Origin: Nitrospiraceae bacterium
GTDB taxonomy: Bacteria; Nitrospirota; Nitrospiria; Nitrospirales; Nitrospiraceae
Direction: 5' to 3'
Assembly (NCBI GenBank): GCA_023248355.1
Contig: JAHFES010000013.1
Coordinates: 1 to 37,397 of the forward strand
Length of the DNA: 37,397 nucleotides
In this document: positions 8,304 to 16,221 of the stretch, in pieces
Position numbering within the stretch: position 1 is the stretch's first letter
Layout of the letters: the number at the start of each line of letters is the position of its first letter
Position numbers and translations under genes: made by a program
The notes under the pieces: generated by a model
What the model was told of the DNA's origin: nothing
Database searches by the model: none
Seen by the model: only the letters and a program-made list of their open reading frames with translations

Positions 8304-8846
8304 CTAGCTCAGCGGAGGAGCTGAATTAGAATGCCGATAGCCTCGGTAGAGATAGTGCAGACCGGAGGCGAGAGTGAACCCCACCATAATAGTTAAGAGC
8401 GGGGTCAGCACCGATAACCCAAGGCCACGCCACGTCAGGAGGACGACCAAGAGCACATAGCTCAACTGGAGCAATGTGGTCCCCTTTCCCCAAAACGTCG
8501 GGGAGATATTGATGGGCAAATTGGTCACATGCGCAACCGCGGTGCCCAACAGGAGAATGACGTCCCGGCTCACGACAAGAATCACCAGCCATGACGGCAC
8601 CAGATGAAGCATCGAAAGAGAGATGAATCCAGAGGTCAGGAGCAGCTTATCCGCAAGCGGATCGAGAAATGTCCCCAGTCTCGTCCGTTGATTGAGCCTC
8701 CGCGCGATGGGACCATCGATCGCATCGGTGAGCCCAGCCAGAAGCAGAACGAACAACGCCAGTCCATACTGGCCATACGTCATGAATCCTATATAGACGG
8801 GAATCAGCAGGATGCGAAGAATCGTCAGGCTATTTGGAATGTTCAT
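8304..8846 (-). CDS. pgsA: CDP-diacylglycerol-glycerol-3-phosphate 3-phosphatidyltransferase
   Basis: PgsA makes phosphatidylglycerophosphate from CDP-diacylglycerol at the inner membrane, the first committed step to phosphatidylglycerol and cardiolipin. The 180-residue protein carries the complete CDP-alcohol phosphotransferase motif D-x2-DG-x2-AR-x8-G-x3-D-x3-D: D41, D44-G45, A48-R49, G58, D62, D66. The MNIPNSLTILRIL start is typical of PgsA. Several hydrophobic helices surround the motif. Other CDP-alcohol transferases such as a CDS-like or cardiolipin enzyme are less likely given the start and length. It is transcribed away from the small plus-strand gene at 8993. Confidence 0.92.
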   Translation of the reverse strand: MNIPNSLTILRILLIPVYIGFMTYGQYGLALFVLLLAGLTDAIDGPIARRLNQRTRLGTFLDPLADKLLLTSGFISLSMLHLVPSWLVILVVSRDVILLLGTAVAHVTNLPINISPTFWGKGTTLLQLSYVLLVVLLTWRGLGLSVLTPLLTIMVGFTLASGLHYLYRGYRHSNSAPPLS

Positions 8847-8890
8847 GGGACTGGCCAGGAAACCAAGCCTCAGATTTGGTAAGGGGAGGC

Positions 8891-8919
8891 ATCATAGTTA
8901 TCGGAGGACACCTTGTCAA
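8891..8919 (-). promoter_or_regulatory. predicted sigma-70 promoter for pgsA
   Basis: Minus-strand TTGACA (8919-8914), a 17-nt spacer and TATGAT (8896-8891) lie about 45 nt before the pgsA ATG. It is a close match to consensus with ideal spacing. Its -35 box is 5 bp from the -35 box of the divergent plus-strand promoter. Confidence 0.65.
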
Positions 8920-8924
8920 CGCGG

Positions 8925-8953
8925 TTGCAGTCGCCACGAAAGGCTCCTATAAT
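8925..8953 (+). promoter_or_regulatory. predicted sigma-70 promoter for the small gene at 8993
   Basis: TTGCAG (8925-8930), a 17-nt spacer and a perfect TATAAT (8948-8953) lie on the plus strand. The expected start site near 8960 gives a leader of about 33 nt containing GGAGGAG. Confidence 0.65.
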
Positions 8954-8992
8954 TCCCTCCGTGTACGACATCCTGAGATTGTGGAGGAGTGA

Positions 8993-9310
8993 ATGAGCAC
9001 GCTGCCGCTGATGTTTAAGAAAGAAGGGTTAGTCGAGAAACACCAGATTGAGGGCGTGGACCCGAGCGATCGATATTTTAGCCGCGCCATCCTCGTCAAT
9101 CGGACGGCATCCGGATACGCAGCCAAGGCCATGTATGAAGCCTTCACCGTTGAGAGCGGATCGCACTCGACCATCACCGCAGCCGTAAAGGAACTCGTGG
9201 AGAAACTTCAGGGGTTCGGATTCACTCGGATGAGGACGCGGGCCAACTTCAAAGGGACGCGCTATCTTGCCGAAAAAGAAACCTGGGGCGACTACGCCGA
9301 CCAGCCTTAA
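8993..9310 (+). CDS. small hypothetical protein, 105 aa
   Basis: I do not recognise the family. The gene is credible: ATG 8993 is preceded by GGAGGAG at 4-5 nt, with a strong promoter 40 nt upstream. The protein is soluble and mixed-charge, with no signal peptide or membrane segment. It contains a segment with Tyr/Phe/Ser-Arg (DRYFSRAILVN), a probable helix (ITAAVKELVEKLQGFGF) and a basic stretch (RMRTRANFKGTRYLAEKETW) that could contact nucleic acid, which is speculation. It is divergent from pgsA. Its TAA stop interleaves with the TAA stop of the convergent serine hydrolase gene. Confidence 0.8.
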   Translation: MSTLPLMFKKEGLVEKHQIEGVDPSDRYFSRAILVNRTASGYAAKAMYEAFTVESGSHSTITAAVKELVEKLQGFGFTRMRTRANFKGTRYLAEKETWGDYADQP

Positions 9311-10437
9311 CGAACCGCCGCGAACTCCTGATACACCAGATCATGAATCACCGGACGAAACGCTCGAATCATCTCATTCTTCCTGCTCGGATAGACTCGA
9401 TTAGATAGCAGCACCACCTCCAGCTCGCACACCGGATCAATCCAGATCGACGTTCCTGTATAGCCGAGATGTCCGAACGACTTGGGGGAAAAGTATCGCC
9501 CTGACGAAGACGGTGTTGATGGCGTATCCCACCCGAGTGCCCAACTGGATCCAGGCACATACTCCTGTCGTCGGGTGAATTCCTGGACGACATCGCAATC
9601 GAGAATCGATGTTTGCCGATGATACGCGCGCAGCCAATTTCCTGTGACGGCGAGAACTGCCTCGGCAGTCCCAAACAACCCCGCATGCCCAGCCACCCCA
9701 CCAAGCGCCGCTGCGTTTTCGTCATGAACCTCGCCGCAGAGCAGACGGCCTCTCCACAAGTCATGTTCGGTCGGAGCGATTACGCCGACCATCGAACGCC
9801 TTGGGGAATGTTCGCCTCCCTCGCTTGGCAAATACCACAACGGGGGTTCGCCCAAGGGCTGAACAATGCGCTCGGCAACGAATCGATCCAAGGTGCTGTC
9901 ACTCAGCCGTTCGATGATCAATCCAAGCAGTATGAATCCAAGATCACTATACAGACTCCTCTCGCCCCGTCCATAGAGTACGGCTTCGCTTTTGAACAAT
10001 TGCAGCATTTGCTCGCCTGCAAGGCCCCTGGCTTGTCGTGACGAGGGCAGGACAGCATTCGGACTCAGCCGCTCGTAGAACCCGCGCCAGCCCGGCAGGC
10101 CAGAACTGTGCGTGAGCAAATGCCGGAGCGTCGCCGGCCCAACGGGCGCATCCCGTAACTCAGGCAACAGATCGTCAACACGATCGTCGAGTCGGCACTG
10201 ACCTCTTTGGATCAACAATGCCAACGATGTGACTGTGGCTAATGGTTTGGTCAGAGAGGCGAGGTCATACATCGTCGATGCTGTGACGGGATCGCCCAGA
10301 GGCTCACTGGAGAGGCGGCCGGCAGACACGAGGCAGACCCGATTCCCTCTGTGGCGCACCGCAAGGACAGCGCCGGGAAAGACCCCGTCAGCGACAGCCT
10401 GGTCTAGCGCCGCGTGGAGTGAAGGAGGAACCTGCAT
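9307..10437 (-). CDS. serine hydrolase, beta-lactamase/penicillin-binding (class C-like) family
   Basis: The 376-residue protein has the class C-like serine hydrolase triad: S61-x-x-K64 in LASLTKP, Y173-S-D as the YxN-type motif in LYSDLGF, and HLGYTG near the C-terminus in the KTG position. Such proteins act as esterases, D-aminopeptidases or DD-peptidases; the substrate cannot be read from sequence. No signal peptide is visible, so it is probably cytoplasmic. I chose ATG 10437 because the protein homology starts there (MQVPPSLHAALDQAV). A longer reading frame reaches 10566 but runs into divIVA. It is the last gene of the long minus-strand division/cell-wall run, which makes a cell-wall-related role plausible. 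Its stop interleaves with that of the convergent gene. Confidence 0.85.
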   Translation of the reverse strand: MQVPPSLHAALDQAVADGVFPGAVLAVRHRGNRVCLVSAGRLSSEPLGDPVTASTMYDLASLTKPLATVTSLALLIQRGQCRLDDRVDDLLPELRDAPVGPATLRHLLTHSSGLPGWRGFYERLSPNAVLPSSRQARGLAGEQMLQLFKSEAVLYGRGERSLYSDLGFILLGLIIERLSDSTLDRFVAERIVQPLGEPPLWYLPSEGGEHSPRRSMVGVIAPTEHDLWRGRLLCGEVHDENAAALGGVAGHAGLFGTAEAVLAVTGNWLRAYHRQTSILDCDVVQEFTRRQEYVPGSSWALGWDTPSTPSSSGRYFSPKSFGHLGYTGTSIWIDPVCELEVVLLSNRVYPSRKNEMIRAFRPVIHDLVYQEFAAVR

Positions 10438-10495
10438 GGTCGTGATGCACTCGCCCCGGTAAGCGTCCGCGCACGGGGAAAAACGTCCTTGCTGC

Positions 10496-11008
10496 TCAGC
10501 GGGCAGGACTCGACTCACCTTCCAGCTTGCCTTCGCGCACCACGCCACTGTCCTGGTAGGCTTCACTCACCTCAACATCCAGCATCCGCTCAAAGGTATG
10601 CACGGTCGCCCGCATCCGTTCGACCATGAGCAGCCGCTGTTTGAGGAGCATAGACAAATCCCGCTGGGTATCCGCCAGCTCAACCCGAGCCTGTCGGAAC
10701 AACTCGCAGGCCTTCAGCTCCGCTTCTTTGACAATCAACTCAGCATCCCGCTGGGCGCTGCGCTTCACATCTTCAGCCAGCGACTGCGCCGCCACCAGCG
10801 TGTTTGACAGCGTCGTTTCCGTTCGCTTCAATTCCGCCACCTGTTGCTCAGTCAAGGCCACCCGCTCACGCAACGCCGCATTGTCACGGTTCAACGACTC
10901 GACGGTTTGCGCAACTTCTTCGAGGAAACGATTGACCTCTTCCCGATCATAGCCACGGAGCTTGATGCGAAAGACCATTTGTTGAATATCAAGGGGAGTG
11001 ATTTTCAT
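10496..11008 (-). CDS. divIVA: DivIVA-domain coiled-coil protein
   Basis: The 170-residue protein opens with the DivIVA/GpsB membrane-binding signature (MKITPLDIQQMVF, then the RGYDREEVNRFLEEV segment). A nearly continuous coiled coil follows (about 30-150). DivIVA proteins sense negative membrane curvature and organise septal or polar wall synthesis. ATG 11008 was chosen over a longer frame because the family begins there and AAGAGGTG precedes it. It follows yggT by 10 nt, reproducing the yggS-yggT-divIVA order found after ftsZ in Gram-positive bacteria. Confidence 0.88.
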   Translation of the reverse strand: MKITPLDIQQMVFRIKLRGYDREEVNRFLEEVAQTVESLNRDNAALRERVALTEQQVAELKRTETTLSNTLVAAQSLAEDVKRSAQRDAELIVKEAELKACELFRQARVELADTQRDLSMLLKQRLLMVERMRATVHTFERMLDVEVSEAYQDSGVVREGKLEGESSPAR

Positions 11009-11018
11009 AGAACACCTC

Positions 11019-11327
11019 TTAATTAGATTCAGTGTGCATCCGTTTTGCCACCTCGAACAAGGACTGTACGAGCGCGTACTGCAGGAACACAATGATCAGA
11101 ATCGCCACCAGCGGGGACAGGTCGATTCCCATTCGCCATCCGATCCAACGACGAATTGGGGCCAGCACCGGTTCAGTCGCCCGATCGAGAAATTGCACGA
11201 TAGGATTCCATGGATCGGGGTTGACCCAGGAGATCAACGCACGCGCGATGATGACATACATATAAATGGTCAACGCCGAATTCATGACGTAGGCAAGGCC
11301 ATCTAAAACGTTCGCGGCAATGAACAT
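11019..11327 (-). CDS. yggT: YggT family membrane protein
   Basis: A 102-residue single-YggT-domain protein with two hydrophobic helices (about 10-32 and 70-92) and the characteristic loop between them (SWVNPDPWNPIVQFLDRATEPVL, P-I-R-R). Function is not firmly known; the family is associated with division clusters and membrane homeostasis. The ATG shares its A with the TGA of proC (TGATG), so translation should be coupled. Downstream is divIVA. Confidence 0.9.
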   Translation of the reverse strand: MFIAANVLDGLAYVMNSALTIYMYVIIARALISWVNPDPWNPIVQFLDRATEPVLAPIRRWIGWRMGIDLSPLVAILIIVFLQYALVQSLFEVAKRMHTESN

Positions 11328-12145
11328 CAGCGTCCGAGCTCCTGTGATCGTTTGGTGGCCGCTTCGACCGCGTTAATCAACGTCGCCCGCAATCCACCCT
11401 GTTCCAATTGATGCAAGCCAGCAATCGTCGTTCCGCCTGGTGAGGTGACCTGATCTTTGAGGCGAGCTGGATGTTGGCCGGTTTCCAACACCATCCGCGC
11501 AGCGCCCAAGACAGTCTGCGCCGCGAGCAATCCAGCGGTTTCTCGTGGCAAACCCATCTTCACTCCACCATCCGCAAGGGCTTCAATCGCGAGAAAGACA
11601 TAGGCCGGTCCGCTTCCACTGAGTCCAGTCACGGCATCCATGAGTCGTTCCTCGACCATCACGACCTTGCCGACTGACTCGAAGATCTGCTGCGCACAGG
11701 CCACGTCGTCCGCATCAACACCGGCTCCGATCGCCAAGGCCGTCATCCCCGCATGAACCATTGCCGGGGTATTAGGCATGGTCCGAATTACGCGTGTGGA
11801 CTGGCCACAGGCTTCTGCGATTCGACGGATCGGCACACCCGCGACGACTGATACGACAAGCGCTTTGGCCAACTCACTGCCAATCTCCTGAAGTACCACA
11901 TCGAGAACCTGCGGCTTCACCGCCAGTACCACGACATCGCCCCAGGCCACGGCCTCGCAATTCTGCCCGCCCACCTGAATCCCGTATTTCTTCTTGAGAT
12001 GATCCAGCCGTCCTGTGGCTGTATCAGTTGCCCAGATTCGATCGGGCCCGCAGAGCTTGGCGGAGAGCACGCCCCCGATCAACGCCTCAGCCATGTGACC
12101 GCCACCGACAAATGCGATCTTTCGTGTAAGGCCTGGGCTAGGCAT
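11327..12145 (-). CDS. proC: pyrroline-5-carboxylate reductase
   Basis: ProC catalyses the NAD(P)H-dependent last step of proline synthesis. The 272-residue form starts at ATG 12145 with GGAGCG 8 nt upstream; a longer frame to 12211 would run into yggS. The N-terminal Rossmann motif is IAFVGGGHMAEALIGG. AVKPQVLDVVL, RTMPNTPAMV and the C-terminal GLSGSGPAYVF and TSPGGTT segments are all family hallmarks. It overlaps yggS by 8 nt and yggT by 1 nt. yggS-proC-yggT linkage is widespread and may reflect PLP or amino-acid homeostasis rather than division itself. Confidence 0.95.
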   Translation of the reverse strand: MPSPGLTRKIAFVGGGHMAEALIGGVLSAKLCGPDRIWATDTATGRLDHLKKKYGIQVGGQNCEAVAWGDVVVLAVKPQVLDVVLQEIGSELAKALVVSVVAGVPIRRIAEACGQSTRVIRTMPNTPAMVHAGMTALAIGAGVDADDVACAQQIFESVGKVVMVEERLMDAVTGLSGSGPAYVFLAIEALADGGVKMGLPRETAGLLAAQTVLGAARMVLETGQHPARLKDQVTSPGGTTIAGLHQLEQGGLRATLINAVEAATKRSQELGR

Positions 12146-12848
12146 GACGCGCTCCAAAGATGGCGGTGCCGACGCGGACAAGGGTCGCCCCTTCTTCAAC
12201 GGCGACTTCATAATCGCTCGACATGCCCATGGACAGTTCGTCCATCATCACGGATGGGAGGCTCATCTCGGCAATTCGCGTGGCCACGTCGCGGAGCTTC
12301 CGAAAGTATGGCCGAGCCATCTCAGCATCAGCAGTCGGTGGCGGAATGGCCATCAGTCCTTTGATTTGAATGTGAGAGAGTGCAGCCATCGTTAGCACCA
12401 ACTGCACGATGTTATCAGGATGGAAACCCGTCTTCGTCGGCTCACTCCCAATATTCACTTCCAACAGAATGTCCTGGCAACTGCCGGCGTCGCCTGCGCG
12501 GCGATCAATTTCTTGGGCCAGTTCCAGGCTATCGACCGAATGGATCAAGTCAAACAAGCCCATCACCGACCGCACCTTGCGCCGCTGCAGTTGCCCTATG
12601 AAATGCCAGCGGACCGGCGCCTGCTTGAGGGCCGCGATCTTGGGGACCGCTTCCTGGACTCGATTCTCACCCACGATCGACAGTCCGGCTTCGATTCCTT
12701 CAAGAATACGATCGACCCCCACCGTCTTGGTAGCCGCCACGAGCCGGATGCTGCCGTGAGGCCGCCCGACTTTTTCTGCGGCACGACGAATCTTCGACAG
12801 CACCACCTGGACACGCGTGGCAATCGTCTCTCTGGCAGGCGGCTCCAT
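12138..12848 (-). CDS. yggS: YggS/PROSC pyridoxal-phosphate homeostasis protein
   Basis: A 236-residue fold-type III PLP-binding protein with no known catalytic activity; the family buffers free PLP. K41 in LVAATKT is the PLP-linking lysine. GENRVQEA, WHFIGQLQRRK, HSVDS and the C-terminal SMGMSSDYEVAVEEGATLVR-VGTAIFG phosphate-binding segment are present. ATG 12848 fits the family length. A 93-nt gap separates it from pgeF upstream, and no clear promoter was seen there. Confidence 0.94.
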   Translation of the reverse strand: MEPPARETIATRVQVVLSKIRRAAEKVGRPHGSIRLVAATKTVGVDRILEGIEAGLSIVGENRVQEAVPKIAALKQAPVRWHFIGQLQRRKVRSVMGLFDLIHSVDSLELAQEIDRRAGDAGSCQDILLEVNIGSEPTKTGFHPDNIVQLVLTMAALSHIQIKGLMAIPPPTADAEMARPYFRKLRDVATRIAEMSLPSVMMDELSMGMSSDYEVAVEEGATLVRVGTAIFGARHA

Positions 12849-12941
12849 TGTATGAATCGGGCCTCACATATCCTGGCCGCCACTCCCGGCGAACCGCACC
12901 TATTCTAACGGAAGGACCGGATAATTGTCAGAGGCGCTGCA

Positions 12942-13685
12942 TCACCCGCGCGAAGGCGCCAGTCCAATGGCACTCACCATCGTGCCGATCACTTTTCCCT
13001 CTCGTCGATAGGAAAAGAACAAGTCTTCATGACACATGGTGCACAGATTGACGGCTGTGATGGACTCCGGACTCGCGCCAGCCGCCTGGGCTTGTTCTCT
13101 GATGAGCGTCTTCAGGTCGAGATGCGCCTTTCCGCTTCGATGATCTCGAACCACTCTCTCCCAATTAGGAAACTCCTGACGCAGCCTGTCCAAAACCGGT
13201 TCATCCACCTCGTAGCAACACACTCCCGCGGACGGTCCGATACTGACCCGCAGATGCTCAGGGGCTGAGCCGAAACGTGACTTCATCAGCGCGATCGTCT
13301 TCGGCACAATGCCTGCGACAGCCCCTCGCCAACCAGCATGTATGGCGGCCACGACCCGTCGTTTCGGATCGTGCACGAGAATGGGGACACAATCTGCCGT
13401 CCGTACCGCCACCATGATCCCAGGCTGATTGGTGACCAAGGCATCCCAGCCGCCATGGAAGCGGTCGGCGGGTGTCAGCGCACGATCCACCACGAGCGCA
13501 GCCGTCCCGTGAACCTGCTTCACAGAGAGCATCCACGAAGATCGTACGGCACCTCGCGCACCCTGAACAGGGATACCCAATTCAAAGGCGAGGCCCGTCG
13601 CATGCCGACGGGTTCCGAAAAAATGACGGACACCACTCCGAGCAGGCGCAAATGCCGGCACGGTAATGACAGGGGCGCTCACCAT
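12942..13685 (-). CDS. pgeF: peptidoglycan editing factor PgeF (YfiH/laccase-domain family)
   Basis: The 247-residue protein has the multicopper-oxidase-like YfiH motifs: KQVHG, RTADCVPIL, HAGWRGAV and CCYEV, including the metal-binding His/Cys/His set. In E. coli the family member removes mis-incorporated L-Ser from UDP-MurNAc precursors; homologs also act on purine nucleosides. Placement directly after ftsZ, at the end of the mur/fts genes, supports the peptidoglycan proofreading role, although this is inference. ATG 13685 is preceded by GAGGG. It lies 42 nt after ftsZ. Confidence 0.9.
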   Translation of the reverse strand: MVSAPVITVPAFAPARSGVRHFFGTRRHATGLAFELGIPVQGARGAVRSSWMLSVKQVHGTAALVVDRALTPADRFHGGWDALVTNQPGIMVAVRTADCVPILVHDPKRRVVAAIHAGWRGAVAGIVPKTIALMKSRFGSAPEHLRVSIGPSAGVCCYEVDEPVLDRLRQEFPNWERVVRDHRSGKAHLDLKTLIREQAQAAGASPESITAVNLCTMCHEDLFFSYRREGKVIGTMVSAIGLAPSRG

Positions 13686-13727
13686 GACGTCATCCCTCGT
13701 GACTTCATCTCAATCGTAACACCCCGA

Positions 13728-14924
13728 TCAGTCCACTTGTTTCCGGAGAAATGTCGGGACATCCCATTCGTCCTCTGCCACCAACGCGGCCCGGTCTATC
13801 GATTCCCGCGCATCACTCATCCGCCGCAAGAATGTCGGACGGTCGAGATCCTTCATGGGCCGATCTACTGCAACGGCAGCACCCACGCCAGCCAACACAG
13901 GCTGCGCTGGCTTGGGCGCACGGGCTGTTGCGCGTTCCGCACCAATCGTCATTGCCGCCGCATCTTCCTCTCGCTCAAACCCCGTCGCAATCACGGTGAC
14001 GACCAGGTCCTCACCCATATCGGGATTGATCACCTGACCCACAATGATATTCGCTTCTGCATCAGCCGCCTGCTGGATGATGGAAGCTGCTTCCTCAATT
14101 TCATGCAGCGACATGCTGGGTCCGCCGGTAATGTTCAGCAGCACGCCGCGAGCACCTTCGACGCTGCCCTCTTCGAGCAGTGGACTGCAGATGGCTTTCT
14201 GCGCGGCTTCGATCGCCCGATTCGGCCCGCGCGAAATACCCATTCCCATGACCGCCCGACCCGTGTGCGACATGACCGTCCGAACATCGGCAAAGTCCAC
14301 GTTCACATGGCCCGTCGTGGTAATGACGTCGGCGATCCCTTGGATGGCCTGCCGCAGCACATCATCCGCAACTTTGAACGCTTCGAGAAGCGGGGTGGCC
14401 CTGTCGACAATCCCCAACAGCCGCTGGTTCGGAATCACGAGCAGCGTGTCGACGTGCCGACTCAGATCGCGAATGCCTTCTTCCGCATGTTTGTGTCGTC
14501 GTTGGCCTTCATATTGGAACGGCTTCGTGACCACGCCCACCGTGAGAATCCCCATTTCACGGGCAATGCTGGCGACGACCGGAGCGGCTCCTGTGCCGGT
14601 CCCGCCGCCCATTCCTGCAGTCACAAACACCATATCCGCGCCTTCAAGACATTCACGGATGTGGTCTTTGCTTTCCAACGCCGCTTCCTTCCCGATTTCC
14701 GGCTTCGCTCCCGCACCCAACCCACGGGTCCGCTCGGGCCCCAATTGGATCTTGTACGGAGCCAGAGACCGATCGAGTGCCTGGAGATCCGTGTTGCCCG
14801 CAATAAAGTCGACCCGCGCCAGGCCGGACGCGATCATGGTATTCACCGCGTTGCATCCGGCGCCGCCGACTCCGATCACCTTGATACGGACCGGCAAGAG
14901 CACATCTTCCTGAAAAGAGAACAT
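13728..14924 (-). CDS. ftsZ: cell division GTPase FtsZ
   Basis: FtsZ forms the cytokinetic ring. The 398-residue protein has the N-terminal [15 protein letters not shown], the tubulin signature [10 protein letters not shown], the TKPF loop, T7-loop residues ([11 protein letters not shown]) and the C-terminal conserved peptide DVPTFLRKQ (about 388-396). An additional DRPTFLRR occurs at 361-368, so the tail has two such motifs separated by about 20 residues. The ATG at 14924 is preceded by a near-perfect AGGAGGTG. It follows ftsA by 59 nt. Confidence 0.98.
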   Translation of the reverse strand: MFSFQEDVLLPVRIKVIGVGGAGCNAVNTMIASGLARVDFIAGNTDLQALDRSLAPYKIQLGPERTRGLGAGAKPEIGKEAALESKDHIRECLEGADMVFVTAGMGGGTGTGAAPVVASIAREMGILTVGVVTKPFQYEGQRRHKHAEEGIRDLSRHVDTLLVIPNQRLLGIVDRATPLLEAFKVADDVLRQAIQGIADVITTTGHVNVDFADVRTVMSHTGRAVMGMGISRGPNRAIEAAQKAICSPLLEEGSVEGARGVLLNITGGPSMSLHEIEEAASIIQQAADAEANIIVGQVINPDMGEDLVVTVIATGFEREEDAAAMTIGAERATARAPKPAQPVLAGVGAAVAVDRPMKDLDRPTFLRRMSDARESIDRAALVAEDEWDVPTFLRKQVD

Positions 14925-14983
14925 TGGGACACCTCCTCACATCTCCTCGCCTGGCGACCGCCGATCGCGCGCGAGGGCTCTGG

Positions 14984-16216
14984 TTAAAAGACCTCCAACA
15001 CTCGCTTTGTCCATCCAAACATTTTGGCCCAGGTCCCTCCATTGCGAAGTCCGGCCGTTTCCAGTTCTTCGGCATGCCGTCGGGCATGCAGCAACAACCC
15101 CACCCCGGTCGCATGGCTGGGATGACCGACAATATCTCTGAGCCCGCCTACGCCGGATGGCACGCCCCGGCGGGCCGGCAAATTCAACGCCTTTTCTACC
15201 GCGTCCGGCATGCCTTCCAGCAGCGACGTTCCGCCGGTGATCACCACCCCGGCACCCAACATCCCTTCATACCCGGCTCGTGCAATTTCTCGACGCACGA
15301 GTTCAAACATTTCTTCGACACGCGGTTCGAGGATCTCTGCGATGTCCCGACGTGAAAACGTGCGCGCTGGACGATCTCCGATAGAGGGGACCTCGACGAC
15401 TTGATGGCCAGTGACCAATTCTGTCAGCGCGATGCCATGCTGGGTCTTGATCTTCTCCGCCTCGGTTTGCGATGTGAGAAGGCCGATCGCCAGATCCTTC
15501 GTCAGATTCTGTCCGCCGATGGGCAGTACGGCGGAGTGACGGATGCTCCCATCGAGGAAAATGGCGAGGTCAGTGGTGCCCCCTCCAAGATCCACCATGA
15601 CGACACCCAGGTCGCGTTCCTCCAGACTCAGCACCGCTTCACTCGACGCGAGCGGCTGGAGAATGATGTCCACGACATCAAGCCCGGCTCGATTGACGCT
15701 CTTAATAATGTTTTGCGCCGACGTGACGGCCCCCGTAATGACATGTACGTTCACTTCCAGGCGATTCCCGGACAGGCCTAACGGCTGGCGCACGCCCTCT
15801 TGTCCGTCCACCATGTACTCTCGCGGAAGCACGTGCAGAATCCGGCGCTCATGCGGGATGACGGCCAATGTGCGGGCGCTCTCGATCGCCCGATGGATAT
15901 CTTCGCGCGTGACTTCCGCGCGCTTGAGCGCCACGACGCCCTTACAATTCTCCGCAGAGATGTGACTGCCTGCGATGCCGGTGTAGACCGAATTGATCTG
16001 CACAGCCGCCATCAGCTCCGCTTCTTCGACCGCCTTCTTGATCGATTCGACGGTACTCTCAATATCGACGACAACCCCCTTGCGCAGGCCGCGAGAGGGA
16101 CTCGACCCGACACCGATCACGTTTAGCGCACCCACGTCCGTGATCTCCGCGACAATCGCGCAGATTTTCGTTGTCCCGATGTCCAATCCGACAAGGATTT
16201 GATCCCGTTTTGGCAC
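14984..16216 (-). CDS. ftsA: cell division actin-like protein FtsA
   Basis: FtsA tethers FtsZ to the membrane and recruits later divisome proteins. The 410-residue protein has actin-family phosphate loops (VGLDIGTTKICAIV, VDLGGGTTDLAIF), the SHISAENCKGVV 1C-type domain region, GVVITGGTSLLEG, and a C-terminal amphipathic helix (WAKMFGWTKRVLEVF) that would serve as membrane anchor. I chose GTG 16216 because a GGGGGTGA ribosome binding site lies 5-6 nt upstream, overlapping the ftsQ stop. The open frame extends to 16345, but that part overlaps ftsQ and lacks homology. Confidence 0.97.
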   Translation of the reverse strand: MPKRDQILVGLDIGTTKICAIVAEITDVGALNVIGVGSSPSRGLRKGVVVDIESTVESIKKAVEEAELMAAVQINSVYTGIAGSHISAENCKGVVALKRAEVTREDIHRAIESARTLAVIPHERRILHVLPREYMVDGQEGVRQPLGLSGNRLEVNVHVITGAVTSAQNIIKSVNRAGLDVVDIILQPLASSEAVLSLEERDLGVVMVDLGGGTTDLAIFLDGSIRHSAVLPIGGQNLTKDLAIGLLTSQTEAEKIKTQHGIALTELVTGHQVVEVPSIGDRPARTFSRRDIAEILEPRVEEMFELVRREIARAGYEGMLGAGVVITGGTSLLEGMPDAVEKALNLPARRGVPSGVGGLRDIVGHPSHATGVGLLLHARRHAEELETAGLRNGGTWAKMFGWTKRVLEVF

Positions 16217-16221
16217 CGCGA

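Noticed and set aside
13338-14987. 549-codon plus-strand open frame opposite pgeF and ftsZ
   Set aside because: The translation is His/Arg/Pro-rich low-complexity sequence typical of the antisense of GC-rich genes. ftsZ and pgeF on the other strand are unmistakable.
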